Both the position numbers and the translations under genes were made by a program. A DNA stretch of 58,111 nt from Rhodobacteraceae bacterium WD3A24 (GTDB taxonomy: Bacteria; Pseudomonadota; Alphaproteobacteria; Rhodobacterales; Rhodobacteraceae): the NCBI GenBank assembly GCA_002967695.1, contig PUHN01000017.1, forward strand, positions 1 to 58,111, read 5' to 3'. The notes beneath the pieces were generated by a model. The model saw only the letters and a program-made list of their open reading frames with translations. It ran no database searches and was not told the origin of the DNA. The number at the start of each line of letters is the position of its first letter. The stretch's first letter is position 1. Positions 29,706 through 39,426 of this stretch are shown in pieces.

Positions 29706-31547
29706 ATGGCACGCAGGCAGGAAACGCCGCGCCCGGCGGCGCCGGGGGCGGCCGGGACAACCGCGACGGGCCAGAGCGAGGCCGAGCGCGCGCGCTCGCG
29801 CCGGGTCGGTGCGCTGATCCAGCTGTGGCCCTTCATGGCGCCCTATCGCGGGCTGGTCGCCGCGGCGATCGCCGCGCTGGTACTTACGGCGGTGGTCTCG
29901 CTGTCGCTGCCGCTGGCGGTGCGGCGGGTGGTCGACGGATTCGAGACGGCCGAAACGGCGCTGCTCAACGCCTATTTCGCCGCGGCGCTGGGACTGGCGG
30001 GGCTGCTCGCGCTGGGCACGGGGCTGCGCTACTACCTTGTCACGCGGCTGGGCGAGCGCGTCGTCGCCGATATTCGCAAGGCCCTGTTCGACCGGATGAT
30101 CGGCATGAGCCCGGCCTTTTTCGAGCGGATCATGACCGGCGAGGTTCTCTCGCGCATTACCACCGACACGACGCTGATCCAGTCGGTCATCGGCTCATCC
30201 GTGTCGATCGCGCTGCGCAATCTGCTGCTGCTCGTCGGCGGGCTGGTGATGCTGGCGCTGACCAGCGCCAAGCTCACGGGTTTCGTCCTGCTCCTTGTGC
30301 CGGCGGTGATCGTGCCGATCATCGTGCTGGGGCGCCGACTGCGCCGGCTGAGCCGCGACAACCAGGACTGGATCGCGGCGAGTTCGGGCAGCGCTTCGGA
30401 GGCGCTTCTCGCGGCGCAGACGGTGCAGGCCTATACCCACGAGCCCCACAGCCGGGCGGGGTTCGGCCGGGTGACCGAGGCGTCCTTCGACGTGGCCCGC
30501 CGGCGCATCACGACGCGCGCGGCGATGACGGTCATCGTCATCTTCCTCGTCTTCAGCGGGGTGGTCGGGGTGCTCTGGGTGGGCGCCAACGACGTGCGCG
30601 CGGGCGCGATGACCACCGGGGAGCTGGTGCAGTTCGTCATCTACGCGGTGATCGTGGCCGGCGCGGTGGGCGCGCTCTCCGAGATCTGGGGCGAGTTGCA
30701 GCGCGCAGCGGGCGCCACCGAGCGGCTGGTCGAGCTGCTTCATGCCGACGACGCCGTCTCCGACCCGCCGGAGCCGACGCCGTTGCCGCGCCCGGTGCGC
30801 GGCGAGATCGGTTTCGACGCGGTGCGCTTTCACTACCCCGCGCGCCCCGATGACCGGGCTCTCGACGGCGTGAGCTTTACCATCCGCCCCGGCGAGACCG
30901 TCGCGCTGGTCGGGCCGTCGGGGGCGGGCAAGAGCACGGTGATCCAGCTTCTGCTGCGTTTTTACGATCCGGCCGAGGGGCGCATCACGCTCGACGGTGT
31001 CGATCTGCGCGACATGGCCCGCGCCGATTTCCGCGCCTCGCTGGCGCTTGTGCCCCAGGATCCGGTGATTTTCGCGGCCACCGCGCGCGAGAACATCCGC
31101 TTCGGCCGCCCCGAGGCCACCGATGCCGAGGTCACGGCCGCCGCCCGCGCCGCCGCCGCCGAAGATTTCATCCGGGCGCTGCCCGAAGGCTATGACAGCC
31201 AGCTCGGCGAGCGCGGCGTGCTGCTGTCGGGCGGGCAGAAGCAGCGCATTGCCATCGCCCGCGCGATCCTGCGCGACGCGCCGGTGATGCTGCTCGACGA
31301 GGCCACCAGCGCGCTCGACGCCGAGAGCGAGCGCGCCGTTCAGCAGGCGGTCGAGGCGCTGTCGATGGACCGCACCATGCTGATCGTCGCGCACCGGCTG
31401 GCGACCGTGAAGAAGGCCGATCGCATCCTTGTCTTCGACGCGGGGCGGGTCGTGGCCGAGGGCACGCATGCCGAGCTGGTCGCCCAGGGCGGGCTCTATG
31501 CCCGGCTCGCGCGGCTGCAGTTCACCGACGGCGCCGAGGTGGCCTGA
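29706..31547 (+). CDS. ABC exporter, fused permease-ATPase
   Basis: The 613-residue half-exporter has six membrane helices (about 45-330) and one ATPase domain: Walker A GPSGAGKST, signature LLSGGQKQR, Walker B VMLLDEATSALD, and VAHRLATV. A ribosome site (gaagggggg) precedes the ATG. The protein is related in plan to the exporter at 18754-20526, but the N-terminal 40 residues are Ala/Pro/Arg-rich and different. Substrate unknown; lipids or drugs are usual for the family. Confidence 0.9.
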   Translation: MARRQETPRPAAPGAAGTTATGQSEAERARSRRVGALIQLWPFMAPYRGLVAAAIAALVLTAVVSLSLPLAVRRVVDGFETAETALLNAYFAAALGLAGLLALGTGLRYYLVTRLGERVVADIRKALFDRMIGMSPAFFERIMTGEVLSRITTDTTLIQSVIGSSVSIALRNLLLLVGGLVMLALTSAKLTGFVLLLVPAVIVPIIVLGRRLRRLSRDNQDWIAASSGSASEALLAAQTVQAYTHEPHSRAGFGRVTEASFDVARRRITTRAAMTVIVIFLVFSGVVGVLWVGANDVRAGAMTTGELVQFVIYAVIVAGAVGALSEIWGELQRAAGATERLVELLHADDAVSDPPEPTPLPRPVRGEIGFDAVRFHYPARPDDRALDGVSFTIRPGETVALVGPSGAGKSTVIQLLLRFYDPAEGRITLDGVDLRDMARADFRASLALVPQDPVIFAATARENIRFGRPEATDAEVTAAARAAAAEDFIRALPEGYDSQLGERGVLLSGGQKQRIAIARAILRDAPVMLLDEATSALDAESERAVQQAVEALSMDRTMLIVAHRLATVKKADRILVFDAGRVVAEGTHAELVAQGGLYARLARLQFTDGAEVA

Positions 31548-31637
31548 GCTGCCCCGCGCCTCGACCGTGTTGCGTGCCCGGTGTCGGCGCTGCATTCTGG
31601 CCGCAGTCATGTCGCCGCGAAGGGGAGGAGCGAGCGG

Positions 31638-33563
31638 ATGAGCAATTTCAGGTCCTTCGCCGACCGCGACGCCATCGAGGCCGAAAGAAGCTGGCCCGAT
31701 GTCGCCGCGGAGCTTCCCGCGACGGTCTATGGCCTGCTCGAACGGACCCGCGCGCGTCACGGCGGGCGCAACGCGATCTCGTTCCAGCTCACTGCCGGGC
31801 CGCGTGACCGCGCCGAGACGCTGGACTGGAACGCCTTTCACCGCCGCGTCACCCAGGCCGCCAACCTGTTTCGCGAGATCGGCATCAACGAGGACGAAGT
31901 CATCGCCTTCATCCTGCCCAACTGCAATGAAACCGCCGCGGTTCTGCTCGGCGGTATGACGGCGGGCATCGTCAATCCGATCAATCCGCTTCTCGATGAC
32001 GTGCAGATTTCGGCGATCCTGCGCGAGACGGGCGCGAAGGCGGTGGTCACGCTCAAGGCATTCCCGCGCAGCGACGTGGCCGCGAAGGTGGCCGAGGCGC
32101 TCAAATACGCCCCGCAGGTCAGGACGGTGCTGGAGGTCGATCTCGCGCGCTATCTGACTGCCCCGAAAAGCTGGATCATCCCCTTTATTCGCCCGGCCAA
32201 CGTGGTGCATCACCGAGCGCGCGTGCTCGACTACGCCCGCGAGGCGGCGCGTCAGCCCGCCGAGGCGCTGACCTTTGCCGAGGGCGGCGAAGACCGCGTC
32301 GCAGCCTGTTTCCACACCGGCGGGACGACCGGCATGCCCAAGGTCGCCCGGCACAGATTCTCGGGGATACTCTACAACGGCTGGGTGGGCCACCGGCTGA
32401 TCTTCGACTACACTGACGTGCTGATCTGTCCGCTCCCACTGTTTCACGTGTTTGCGGCCTATCCGGTGATGATGTCGGTTCTCGCCTCGGGCGCGCATGC
32501 GGTGTTTCCCACACCGCAGGGCTACCGGGGCGAGGGGGTGTTCGACAATTTCTGGAAACTGGTGGAGCGCTGGGGCGTGACCTTCATGATCACGGTGCCC
32601 ACCGCGCTGGCGGCGCTGATGCAGCGCAAGGTCGATGCCGATGTCTCGACCCTTCAGACCGGAATCTCGGGATCGGCGCCGTTGCCGCTGGAGCTGTTTC
32701 GCCGCTTCGAGGCCGCCACGGGCGTGCAGATCGCGGAGGGTTACGGCCTCACCGAGGCGACCTGTCTGGTTTCCTGCAATCCCATCGGCGGCGAAAAGAA
32801 GGTCGGCTCGGTGGGCATTCCCTTCCCGCACACCGAGGTGCGCATCCTGCGTTTCGACGACTCGGGGGTGCTGGCCCATGCCTGCGACACCGACGAGATC
32901 GGCGAGATCTGCGTGTCGAATCCGGGCGTTGATGTCCGCGCGACCTATACCGACCCGGCGCTGAACGCGAAGCTCGTCGCCGAAGGGCGTTTTCTGCGCA
33001 CGGGCGATCTGGGCCGGATCGACCCGGAGGGGTATCTCTGGATCACCGGGCGCGCGAAGGATCTCATCATTCGCGGGGGCCACAACATCGACCCGGCGAT
33101 GATCGAGGAGGCGCTGCTCAGCCACCCGGCGGTGGCCTTCGTCGGGGCGATCGGCCAGCCCGACGCATTTGCCGGCGAACTTCCCTGCGCCTATGTCGAA
33201 CTCGTCGAGGGGGCCGATGCCGAGGCGGCCGAACTGCTCGACCACGCCCGCGAGCGCATCTCCGAGCGCGCCGCCATTCCCAAGCATGTCGAGGTGCTCG
33301 ACGAATTGCCCAAGACGGCCGTTGGCAAGGTGTTCAAGCCCGGTCTGCGCCGGCGTGCGATCGCGCGTGTCTATGACGCGGCGCTCAGGGAGGCCGGCAT
33401 TGCCGCCGAAGTCGCCGAGGTCGGCGACGATACCAAACGTGGCCTGGTCGCCCGGCTGCGCCGCACCGGCGCGGTGGCGGAGGCCGATGTCGCCGCCACG
33501 CTCGACGCCTACACCCGGCCCTGGGAATGGGCCGAGCAGTCCGGTCCTGGCGGTCGCGGCTGA
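31638..33563 (+). CDS. Acyl-CoA synthetase (AMP-forming, FadD-like)
   Basis: The 641-residue enzyme adenylates a carboxylic acid and transfers it to CoA. Visible marks: TGGTTGMPKVARH (P-loop, about residue 230), EGYGLTEAT, RTGDLGRIDPEGYLWITGRAKD (hinge) and the catalytic lysine in KTAVGKVFKP. A strong ribosome site (gggaggag) fixes the ATG at 31638. The acyl chain cannot be predicted; no beta-oxidation genes are near. It ends 64 bases before cutA. Confidence 0.9.
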   Translation: MSNFRSFADRDAIEAERSWPDVAAELPATVYGLLERTRARHGGRNAISFQLTAGPRDRAETLDWNAFHRRVTQAANLFREIGINEDEVIAFILPNCNETAAVLLGGMTAGIVNPINPLLDDVQISAILRETGAKAVVTLKAFPRSDVAAKVAEALKYAPQVRTVLEVDLARYLTAPKSWIIPFIRPANVVHHRARVLDYAREAARQPAEALTFAEGGEDRVAACFHTGGTTGMPKVARHRFSGILYNGWVGHRLIFDYTDVLICPLPLFHVFAAYPVMMSVLASGAHAVFPTPQGYRGEGVFDNFWKLVERWGVTFMITVPTALAALMQRKVDADVSTLQTGISGSAPLPLELFRRFEAATGVQIAEGYGLTEATCLVSCNPIGGEKKVGSVGIPFPHTEVRILRFDDSGVLAHACDTDEIGEICVSNPGVDVRATYTDPALNAKLVAEGRFLRTGDLGRIDPEGYLWITGRAKDLIIRGGHNIDPAMIEEALLSHPAVAFVGAIGQPDAFAGELPCAYVELVEGADAEAAELLDHARERISERAAIPKHVEVLDELPKTAVGKVFKPGLRRRAIARVYDAALREAGIAAEVAEVGDDTKRGLVARLRRTGAVAEADVAATLDAYTRPWEWAEQSGPGGRG

Positions 33564-33627
33564 GGAAGGGGCGGCTGGCCCTGCGGGCGTGACACGGCTC
33601 GGCGCGGCGGATTAGAATGAGGCGATC

Positions 33628-33966
33628 ATGTCAGCGGAAAAGGCCATGCCCCTGCAAGCGATCCTGACCAACTGCCCCGACGAGGCGACGGCCGACCGAA
33701 TCGCGGGCGCCCTGATCCTGAGCCGTTTGGCCGCCTGCGCGAACCGCTATGCCCCGATCGCGAGCCTCTATCACTGGAAAGGTGAGGTGGCCTCGGAACC
33801 CGAGGTGCCGCTTCTGATCAAGACGCGGCGCGATCTGGCCGACAGGGTGGAGGCCGAGTTGCGCCGTCTGCACCCCTATGAGGTGCCGCCCATCCTGCGC
33901 ATTCCCATGGAATCGAATGCCGACTTCATGGAATGGGTCAACGCCGAGACAGGCGGGGGCCTGTGA
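33628..33966 (+). CDS. cutA: Divalent cation tolerance protein CutA
   Basis: CutA is a small trimeric protein linked to copper and other metal tolerance. The 112 residues have the family order: LTNCPDEATADRIAGAL, LAACANR, SLYHWKGEV, LLIKTRRDL and HPYEVPPILRIP. Length is normal. It converges with the aldo/keto reductase gene. Confidence 0.94.
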   Translation: MSAEKAMPLQAILTNCPDEATADRIAGALILSRLAACANRYAPIASLYHWKGEVASEPEVPLLIKTRRDLADRVEAELRRLHPYEVPPILRIPMESNADFMEWVNAETGGGL

Positions 33967-33988
33967 TCGCCCGCCTGCCGCCGCGGTC

Positions 33989-35029
33989 TCAGAAGGGCAT
34001 GGGCAACGCGCGGTGAACCGCGTCGATCTCGGCGCGGATCTCCTCGTCGAGGGTCTGTTCGGCGGCGTCGATATTGGCGTCAAGCTGGTCGAGGCTCGTC
34101 GCGCCGATGATCGGGATCGTGGGAAAGGGGCGCATGCGCGTCCAGGCCAGCGCCATCCGGCACGGGTCGATCCGGTGACGCGCGGCGATGCCGAGATAGC
34201 CCGCCACCGCCTCGAAGACCTGCGGGGTGACCCGCCCGCCCAGCGTCGGGTTGAGGGCGCGCCGCGTCCCCTCGGGGGTGACATCGCCGGCATACTTGCC
34301 CGACAGGAGCCCCGCCCCCAGCGGGGAATAGGCCAGCAGCGGCACGTCTTCGTTCACCGAGACCTCGGCGAGGTCGGTATCGAACAGCCGGCAGAGCAGC
34401 GAATACTCGTTCTGGATCGAGGCCATCCGTGGCAGGTCGTTCTCCTCGGCGAGTCTGAGCCACATCGCTGTGCCCCAGGCCGTCTCGTTCGACAGACCAG
34501 CATGGCGTATCTTGCCGGCATCGACGAGCGCCTGCAGCGTCTCGAGGATCTCCGTCATGTGCGCGATGGTGGCGGCGCGATCCTGCCCCGAGGGGTCGTA
34601 GGTCCAGTTCTGCCGGAAATGGTAGCTGCCGCGATTGGGCCAGTGGAGCTGGTAGAGGTCGATATGATCCGTGCGCAGCCGCGCGAGCGAGGCATCGACC
34701 GCCGCGCGCAGCCGCGGGCCGGTGATTTCCGGTCCGCCGGGCACGGCAGCACTGCCCGCGCCGGTGATCTTGGTCGCGATGACGAGATCGTCGCGCCGCC
34801 CGCGGCGGGCCAGCCATGAGCCGATGATCTCTTCGGTGCGGCCGGCCGTTTCCGCCGACGGGGGGGAGGGATACATCTCGGCAGTGTCGATGAAATTGAT
34901 CCCGCGATCGACGGCACGGTCGAGCTGGGCGTGGCCCTCGGCCTCCGTGTTCTGCACGCCCCAAGTCATGGTGCCCAGGCAGAATTCGGAAACGGTCATT
35001 CCCGTGCGACCCAGCGGGACTTGTTTCAT
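33989..35029 (-). CDS. Aldo/keto reductase (Tas-like)
   Basis: The 346 residues form an NADPH-dependent aldo/keto reductase. The catalytic set is visible: Asp and Tyr in FIDTAEMY, Lys in VIATKITG, and His in LYQLHWPNRG. The NADP-binding end reads PIIGATSLDQLDANI. The inserted loop after the Tyr (PSPPSAETAGRTEEIIG) is typical of the Tas subgroup. The start at 35029 is the family start (MKQVPLGRTGMTV). Substrate unknown. Confidence 0.92.
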   Translation of the reverse strand: MKQVPLGRTGMTVSEFCLGTMTWGVQNTEAEGHAQLDRAVDRGINFIDTAEMYPSPPSAETAGRTEEIIGSWLARRGRRDDLVIATKITGAGSAAVPGGPEITGPRLRAAVDASLARLRTDHIDLYQLHWPNRGSYHFRQNWTYDPSGQDRAATIAHMTEILETLQALVDAGKIRHAGLSNETAWGTAMWLRLAEENDLPRMASIQNEYSLLCRLFDTDLAEVSVNEDVPLLAYSPLGAGLLSGKYAGDVTPEGTRRALNPTLGGRVTPQVFEAVAGYLGIAARHRIDPCRMALAWTRMRPFPTIPIIGATSLDQLDANIDAAEQTLDEEIRAEIDAVHRALPMPF

Positions 35030-35106
35030 GGATGGGCTCCTTGCATCTTCGGGCCAAGAGCCTAGCGGGTGCGGCGCGCGGGACAAGGGGCGGATTGCGC
35101 CCTCGG

Positions 35107-35934
35107 TCAGGGTTTGTGCGCCGCTCGCTCCGGTAGGCGGCGGGCGATGGCTGCGGACAGCCGGCGGGTGAAGTGCGCAACGCGCCCCCGCCGCGGCTGG
35201 CCGAGGCGAATCACGTTCATGCCGAGTGTCGCGCCGTCATCGGCGGGGCCGGGAGAATCGAGCAGCGGGAAAAAGCGCTCCGTCCGCGGCCAGACGTAGT
35301 CGGCGAACCATGTCCAGGTTCCCGTCTCGACATAGAGTGCCTTGAGTTCTTGCGTGAGCGCACCGTCGGTGGCCAGCGGCGGGGTCGGCGCGCCGAGCCG
35401 GCCAAGATTGCGGCCCATCAGGGCCAGCGAGCGGTCCGAGACATAGCCCGTCACCCAGACACGGCAGCCGGGGCCGGAACGCGCGGCCATCACCGCGCGC
35501 AGAACCTGGACATGCTCTTCATGGCCGTATTCGCCCCAGGGGTTGTGGGTGACGACATCGCCCGCGGCCGGCAGGAGCGGGGCGAGGCGTTGCGTCAGTT
35601 CGGTGAAATTGGCGGCGTAGGCGCGCGCACGCCGCCGTTCGCTGGGCAGAAGCCGCGGAAGGGCGAGGCCTTCGGGTGTCTCGCGCGGGGCGGGCCATGC
35701 GGCGCGCGCGGCACAGCCCGCCTCGGCCTGCATCAGGAATTGCGCGGATCCGAGCGGGAAACGCGCGGCGAGGCGCCGGCGTCCCTCGGAAAGGGCCGGG
35801 CGGCCGGGCACGGCGCCGAAGCACAGCACGATCCGGGCCGCGCGCCGCACCACGGCGCTGGCCCACAGGATTTCGTCGTCGGGATGGGCCATGACCACGG
35901 TGCAGCCGTCCAGCGGCCCCGCACCCGTGCTCAT
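35107..35934 (-). CDS. PIG-L-family deacetylase (LmbE-like)
   Basis: PIG-L enzymes are zinc N-deacetylases of sugars and related compounds. The 275 residues begin near VVMAHPDDEILWA (zinc motif AHPDDE, about 15-20), with a second zinc-binding motif WGEYGHEEHVQV (about residue 152). No glycan genes surround it. The ATG at 35934 is preferred over a longer GC-rich extension. Confidence 0.83.
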   Translation of the reverse strand: MSTGAGPLDGCTVVMAHPDDEILWASAVVRRAARIVLCFGAVPGRPALSEGRRRLAARFPLGSAQFLMQAEAGCAARAAWPAPRETPEGLALPRLLPSERRRARAYAANFTELTQRLAPLLPAAGDVVTHNPWGEYGHEEHVQVLRAVMAARSGPGCRVWVTGYVSDRSLALMGRNLGRLGAPTPPLATDGALTQELKALYVETGTWTWFADYVWPRTERFFPLLDSPGPADDGATLGMNVIRLGQPRRGRVAHFTRRLSAAIARRLPERAAHKP

Positions 35935-36099
35935 TCGCCGCACCCGGCGGTGGGGAGGGCAAGGCGGGCGCGCGATCTCGGCGGCATGGGGCGATCCTGA
36001 TCCGGGCGGCGCCCTGGTTCGCGCCGCGCGGGGCAGGGTGCGGCCTGGGCGTGTCGCGGTCAATACACCGGGCGCTGCGGCGGCATGCCCGATTACGGG

Positions 36100-36129
36100 T
36101 TGAAATGGCCGTGCTTGCGGTCATATACT
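36100..36129 (+). promoter_or_regulatory. Sigma-70 promoter of the betaine ABC operon
   Basis: TTGAAA (36100-36105), 18 bases, TATACT (36124-36129). The predicted leader of about 58 bases contains a 7-bp hairpin (36147-36153 with 36159-36165) upstream of the ribosome site tggagat. This is one of the best-matching promoters in the window. Confidence 0.7.
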
Positions 36130-36193
36130 TCGCGTGGCGAAGGAACGGGCCGGCATGACCGGCCCACCTATGACACAACCAATGGAGATCGAC

Positions 36194-37174
36194 ATGAAAA
36201 AGCTGGCGCCAGCGCTGCTTGTTAGCGCATTCGCACTTCCCGGCGCGGCTCTCGCACAGGATGACGGGAGCTGCGGCGAAGTTTCGATCACCGAAATGGG
36301 CTGGGCTTCGAACGCGATCGTGACGGCGGTCTCCACCTTCCTGATGGAAGAGGGCTATGGCTGCGACGTGACCGTCGTGCCGTCGGATACCGTGCCGGCC
36401 GTCACCTCGGTCGCCGAGAACGGCGAGCCCGACATCGTCACCGAGCTGTGGCTCAACTCCGCTGGCGAGGCCTATCTGCGCCTTGAGGAAGAGGGCCGTA
36501 TCGAGCGCGTCGCGAACGTGCTGGAGCCCGGCGGCGTCGAGGGCTGGTGGATTCCGACCTATCTGGCCGAGGAGCACCCCGAGCTGACCACCATCGAGGG
36601 GGTGATGAACAATCCCGAGCTGGTCGGCGGGCGCTTCAACAACTGCCCGCAGGGCTGGGGCTGCCGCGTGGTCAGCGACAACCTGATCGAGGCGCTGGAC
36701 CTCGAATCGGCGGGCATCGAGGTGTTCAACCACGGCTCGGGCGAGACCCTGGCGACCTCGATGGCTTCGGCGGTGGAAAGCGAGGAGCCCTGGTTCGGCT
36801 ATTACTGGGGGCCGACCGTGCCGCTGGGCAAGTACGACATGACCAAGGTCGATCTTGGGCCCGTGCGCGAGGAAGTTCATCAGCGCAACCAGAATCCGGA
36901 CACCGATAATCCGGGCGTCTCCGACTTCCCGCCGGCGCCGATCCTGACGGCGATCACGACGGATTTCCGCGAGCGCGAGCCGGAAATTGCGGAGCTGATG
37001 AGCAACGTCACCTTCCAGACCAGCACCATGAGTTCGCTTCTGGCATGGATGGACGAGAACAACGCCAGTGCCGATGAGGCGGCGGTCCACTACCTCCAGA
37101 ACAATCAGGACGAGTGGAGCGGCTGGATCAACGACCGGGCGCGCGAGAATCTCTCGCAACTGCTCGATCAATAA
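36194..37174 (+). CDS. Betaine/choline-type ABC transporter substrate-binding protein
   Basis: The 326-residue protein has a signal peptide (MKKLAPALLVSAFALPGAALAQ) and the OpuAC/ProX fold. Aromatic residues that could form the quaternary-amine cage are present (EMGWAS, TELWLN, WGWW-like EGWWIPTY, FGYYWGPT). It binds a compatible solute such as glycine betaine, choline or proline betaine in the periplasm. It is the first gene of a three-gene operon with its own promoter and a strong terminator right after it. Confidence 0.9.
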   Translation: MKKLAPALLVSAFALPGAALAQDDGSCGEVSITEMGWASNAIVTAVSTFLMEEGYGCDVTVVPSDTVPAVTSVAENGEPDIVTELWLNSAGEAYLRLEEEGRIERVANVLEPGGVEGWWIPTYLAEEHPELTTIEGVMNNPELVGGRFNNCPQGWGCRVVSDNLIEALDLESAGIEVFNHGSGETLATSMASAVESEEPWFGYYWGPTVPLGKYDMTKVDLGPVREEVHQRNQNPDTDNPGVSDFPPAPILTAITTDFREREPEIAELMSNVTFQTSTMSSLLAWMDENNASADEAAVHYLQNNQDEWSGWINDRARENLSQLLDQ

Positions 37175-37190
37175 AACCGCCTCGGCGGTG

Positions 37191-37222
37191 AATGGCGGGG
37201 TTACGGCCCCGCCATTTTTTTT
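37191..37222 (+). terminator. Intercistronic terminator/attenuator after the binding-protein gene
   Basis: A perfect 10-bp stem (37191-37200 with 37207-37216, six-base loop) is followed by eight T residues including the end of the stem. It sits between the first and second gene of the operon, so most transcripts should stop here, giving an excess of binding protein over membrane parts. Confidence 0.9.
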
Positions 37223-37289
37223 GCATTCTCACAGGAAGTGACAGAACGCGCCGCACCGATCGGCGCCGGACAACAGGGTGAAGGGTGTC

Positions 37290-38327
37290 ATGGCGACCTA
37301 TGATGGACTATTCAGCGCGCTGGGTCTGAGCGACTGGTGCGCGCGCGGAGCCGGCGAGGGCGGCGCGCCGATGTCGATGGCCGATCTCGTTTCGCAGTCG
37401 CGCGGGGAAAGCGGGCAGGAGGTCTCGTGGTGGGACACGCCGTTCCCGTCGCTCGACGCGCTGCATGATTCCTGCGACGCGATCCCGCAGTCGCGCGACC
37501 TGACGCTGGGGCTGGAGCAGGGTTTTCTTGCCATCGAGGACGAGATGTCGATCGTGCTCGACCCGCTGACGCAGCCGCTCAGCGTGGCGCTGCGCAACGC
37601 GCTGTGGCTGTTCACCGAAACGCCGTGGTGGATCATGATGCCGGTGCTCGCCTTGCTTGTGCTGGTGGTCTCGCGGTCGGTCAAGCTGGTGGGATTCGTG
37701 TTCTTCACCATCGCGTTGCTGGCCTTCATCGACCATTACAACTATGCGATGCAGACGCTGGCGATCATCTTCACCTGCGCGGTGATATGCGTGATCCTGG
37801 GCGTGCCCATCGGCATCGCCATGTCGCGACGCAACAGCGTCCAGAAGGCGATCATCCCGATTCTGGACATGCTCCAGACTTTGCCGCCCTTCGTCTATCT
37901 CATCCCGCTGATCTTCCTGTTCTCGGTGACCGAGCCCAAGCTCTACGGCATCGCCATCATTCTCTACGCCATTGTCCCCGTGATCCGGCTGACCGATCTG
38001 GGCATCCGGCTGGTGGACAAGGAGGTGATTGAGGCCGCCGACGCCTTCGGCATGACCCCGCGGCAGAAGCTCTACGGCGTCCAGATACCGCTGGCGCTGC
38101 CCAACATCATGGCCGGGGTCAACCAGACCATCATGATGAGCCTTGCCATGGTGGTGATCGCCTCGCTCGTCTCGGCGCCCGGTCTCGGGGTGCTGGTGCT
38201 GCGCGGCATTCGTAACCTCGAACTCGGCGTCGGCCTGATTTCCGGGCTGGGCATCGTGCTGCTGGCCGTCATCCTCGACCGGGTGACGAAAGCCGCGCTG
38301 CAGCGCATCAACAAGGCTCAGAACTAG
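37290..38327 (+). CDS. Betaine/proline-type ABC transporter permease (ProW/OpuAB)
   Basis: The 345-residue membrane protein has about seven hydrophobic segments after a hydrophilic N-terminal ~90 residues, and the ABC permease contact loop (EAADAFGMTPRQKLYGVQIPLALPN). This layout matches ProW-type permeases. GTG at 37278 is possible but ATG at 37290 is preferred, with ggtgaaggg upstream. It is followed by the ATPase gene after 11 bases. Confidence 0.92.
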   Translation: MATYDGLFSALGLSDWCARGAGEGGAPMSMADLVSQSRGESGQEVSWWDTPFPSLDALHDSCDAIPQSRDLTLGLEQGFLAIEDEMSIVLDPLTQPLSVALRNALWLFTETPWWIMMPVLALLVLVVSRSVKLVGFVFFTIALLAFIDHYNYAMQTLAIIFTCAVICVILGVPIGIAMSRRNSVQKAIIPILDMLQTLPPFVYLIPLIFLFSVTEPKLYGIAIILYAIVPVIRLTDLGIRLVDKEVIEAADAFGMTPRQKLYGVQIPLALPNIMAGVNQTIMMSLAMVVIASLVSAPGLGVLVLRGIRNLELGVGLISGLGIVLLAVILDRVTKAALQRINKAQN

Positions 38328-38338
38328 CGGAGGCGAGC

Positions 38339-39421
38339 ATGACCAAGACGGCGAAAAAAGGCGAGCAGAAGGTCAAGATTTCGGTCCGCGAACTCTACAA
38401 GATCTTCGGCGACGATCCGCAATCGGTGCTGGAGTATGCCCAGCAGGGCATGGGAAAGACCGAGATGCTGGAGGAGCACGGTCACGTGCTCGCCCTGCAG
38501 GACATCAACGTGGACATGCAGGAGGGCGAGATCACCGTGATCATGGGCTTGTCGGGCTCGGGCAAGTCCACCCTGATCCGCCACTTCAACCGGCTGATCG
38601 ACCCCACGGCCGGCGAGATCATCGTCGATGGCGATGACGTGCTCGCCTATGGCGAGGAGGAGCTTCGCAAGCTGCGGCGCGAGCGGATGTCGATGGTCTT
38701 CCAGAAATTCGCGCTCCTGCCCCACCGCACAGTGCTCGAGAATGTCGGGATGGCGCAGGCCGTGCGTGGCTACAGGCGCGCCGACTTCGAAGCCGACGCC
38801 AACAAGTGGCTCGAGAGGGTCGGGCTGCAGGGCTATGGCGGCCAGCACCCGCACCAGCTCTCGGGCGGGATGCAACAGCGCGTGGGCCTTGCCCGGGCGC
38901 TGGCGGCGAACTCGGACATCATGCTGATGGACGAGGCTTTCTCCGCGCTCGACCCGCTGATCCGCACCGACATGCAGGATCTGCTTCTGGACCTGCAGGA
39001 AGAGCTTTCAAAGACGGTGGTCTTCATCAGCCATGATCTCGACGAGGCGCTCAAGCTCGCCGATCACCTTGTGATCCTCAAGGACGGCTATATCGTCCAG
39101 CAGGGCGAGCCGCAGGAAATCCTGCTTCGCCCCAATGACGACTACATCGTCGACTTCATCTCCGACATCAACCGCGCCCGCGTCCTGCGCACGCGGTCGG
39201 TGATGATCGAGACGACCGAGCCCGCCGAAGGCGTCGCCGGCGACGTGGACGCCGATGACAACCTGGAATCGGTCATCGCCAAATCCGAAGGCGACACCAC
39301 GAAAAAATATCGCGTGTTGCAGGACGGCGAGCAGGTCGGCGTCCTCGACATGCAGACCCTCGTTCGCGCGCTCGTGCCCAGCCAGGCTTCCGAGAGTGGC
39401 ATGCGCGCGGCTGCCGTCTGA
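38339..39421 (+). CDS. Betaine/proline-type ABC transporter ATPase (ProV/OpuAA)
   Basis: The 360-residue ATPase has Walker A GLSGSGKST (about 70), the signature LSGGMQQR, Walker B DIMLMDEAFSALD and the switch His in FISHDLDEA. The N-terminal region (LYKIFGDDPQSVLEYAQQGMGKTEMLE) is characteristic of betaine-family ATPases. The C-terminal ~90 residues may be a shortened CBS-like regulatory region (VLQDGEQVGVLDMQTLVRAL) for sensing ionic strength; this is inference. Confidence 0.93.
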   Translation: MTKTAKKGEQKVKISVRELYKIFGDDPQSVLEYAQQGMGKTEMLEEHGHVLALQDINVDMQEGEITVIMGLSGSGKSTLIRHFNRLIDPTAGEIIVDGDDVLAYGEEELRKLRRERMSMVFQKFALLPHRTVLENVGMAQAVRGYRRADFEADANKWLERVGLQGYGGQHPHQLSGGMQQRVGLARALAANSDIMLMDEAFSALDPLIRTDMQDLLLDLQEELSKTVVFISHDLDEALKLADHLVILKDGYIVQQGEPQEILLRPNDDYIVDFISDINRARVLRTRSVMIETTEPAEGVAGDVDADDNLESVIAKSEGDTTKKYRVLQDGEQVGVLDMQTLVRALVPSQASESGMRAAAV

Positions 39422-39426
39422 CACAG

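Noticed and set aside
30195-33287. 1030-codon minus-strand open frame
   Set aside because: Crosses two well-supported plus-strand genes (exporter and acyl-CoA synthetase) in antisense; low-complexity composition.
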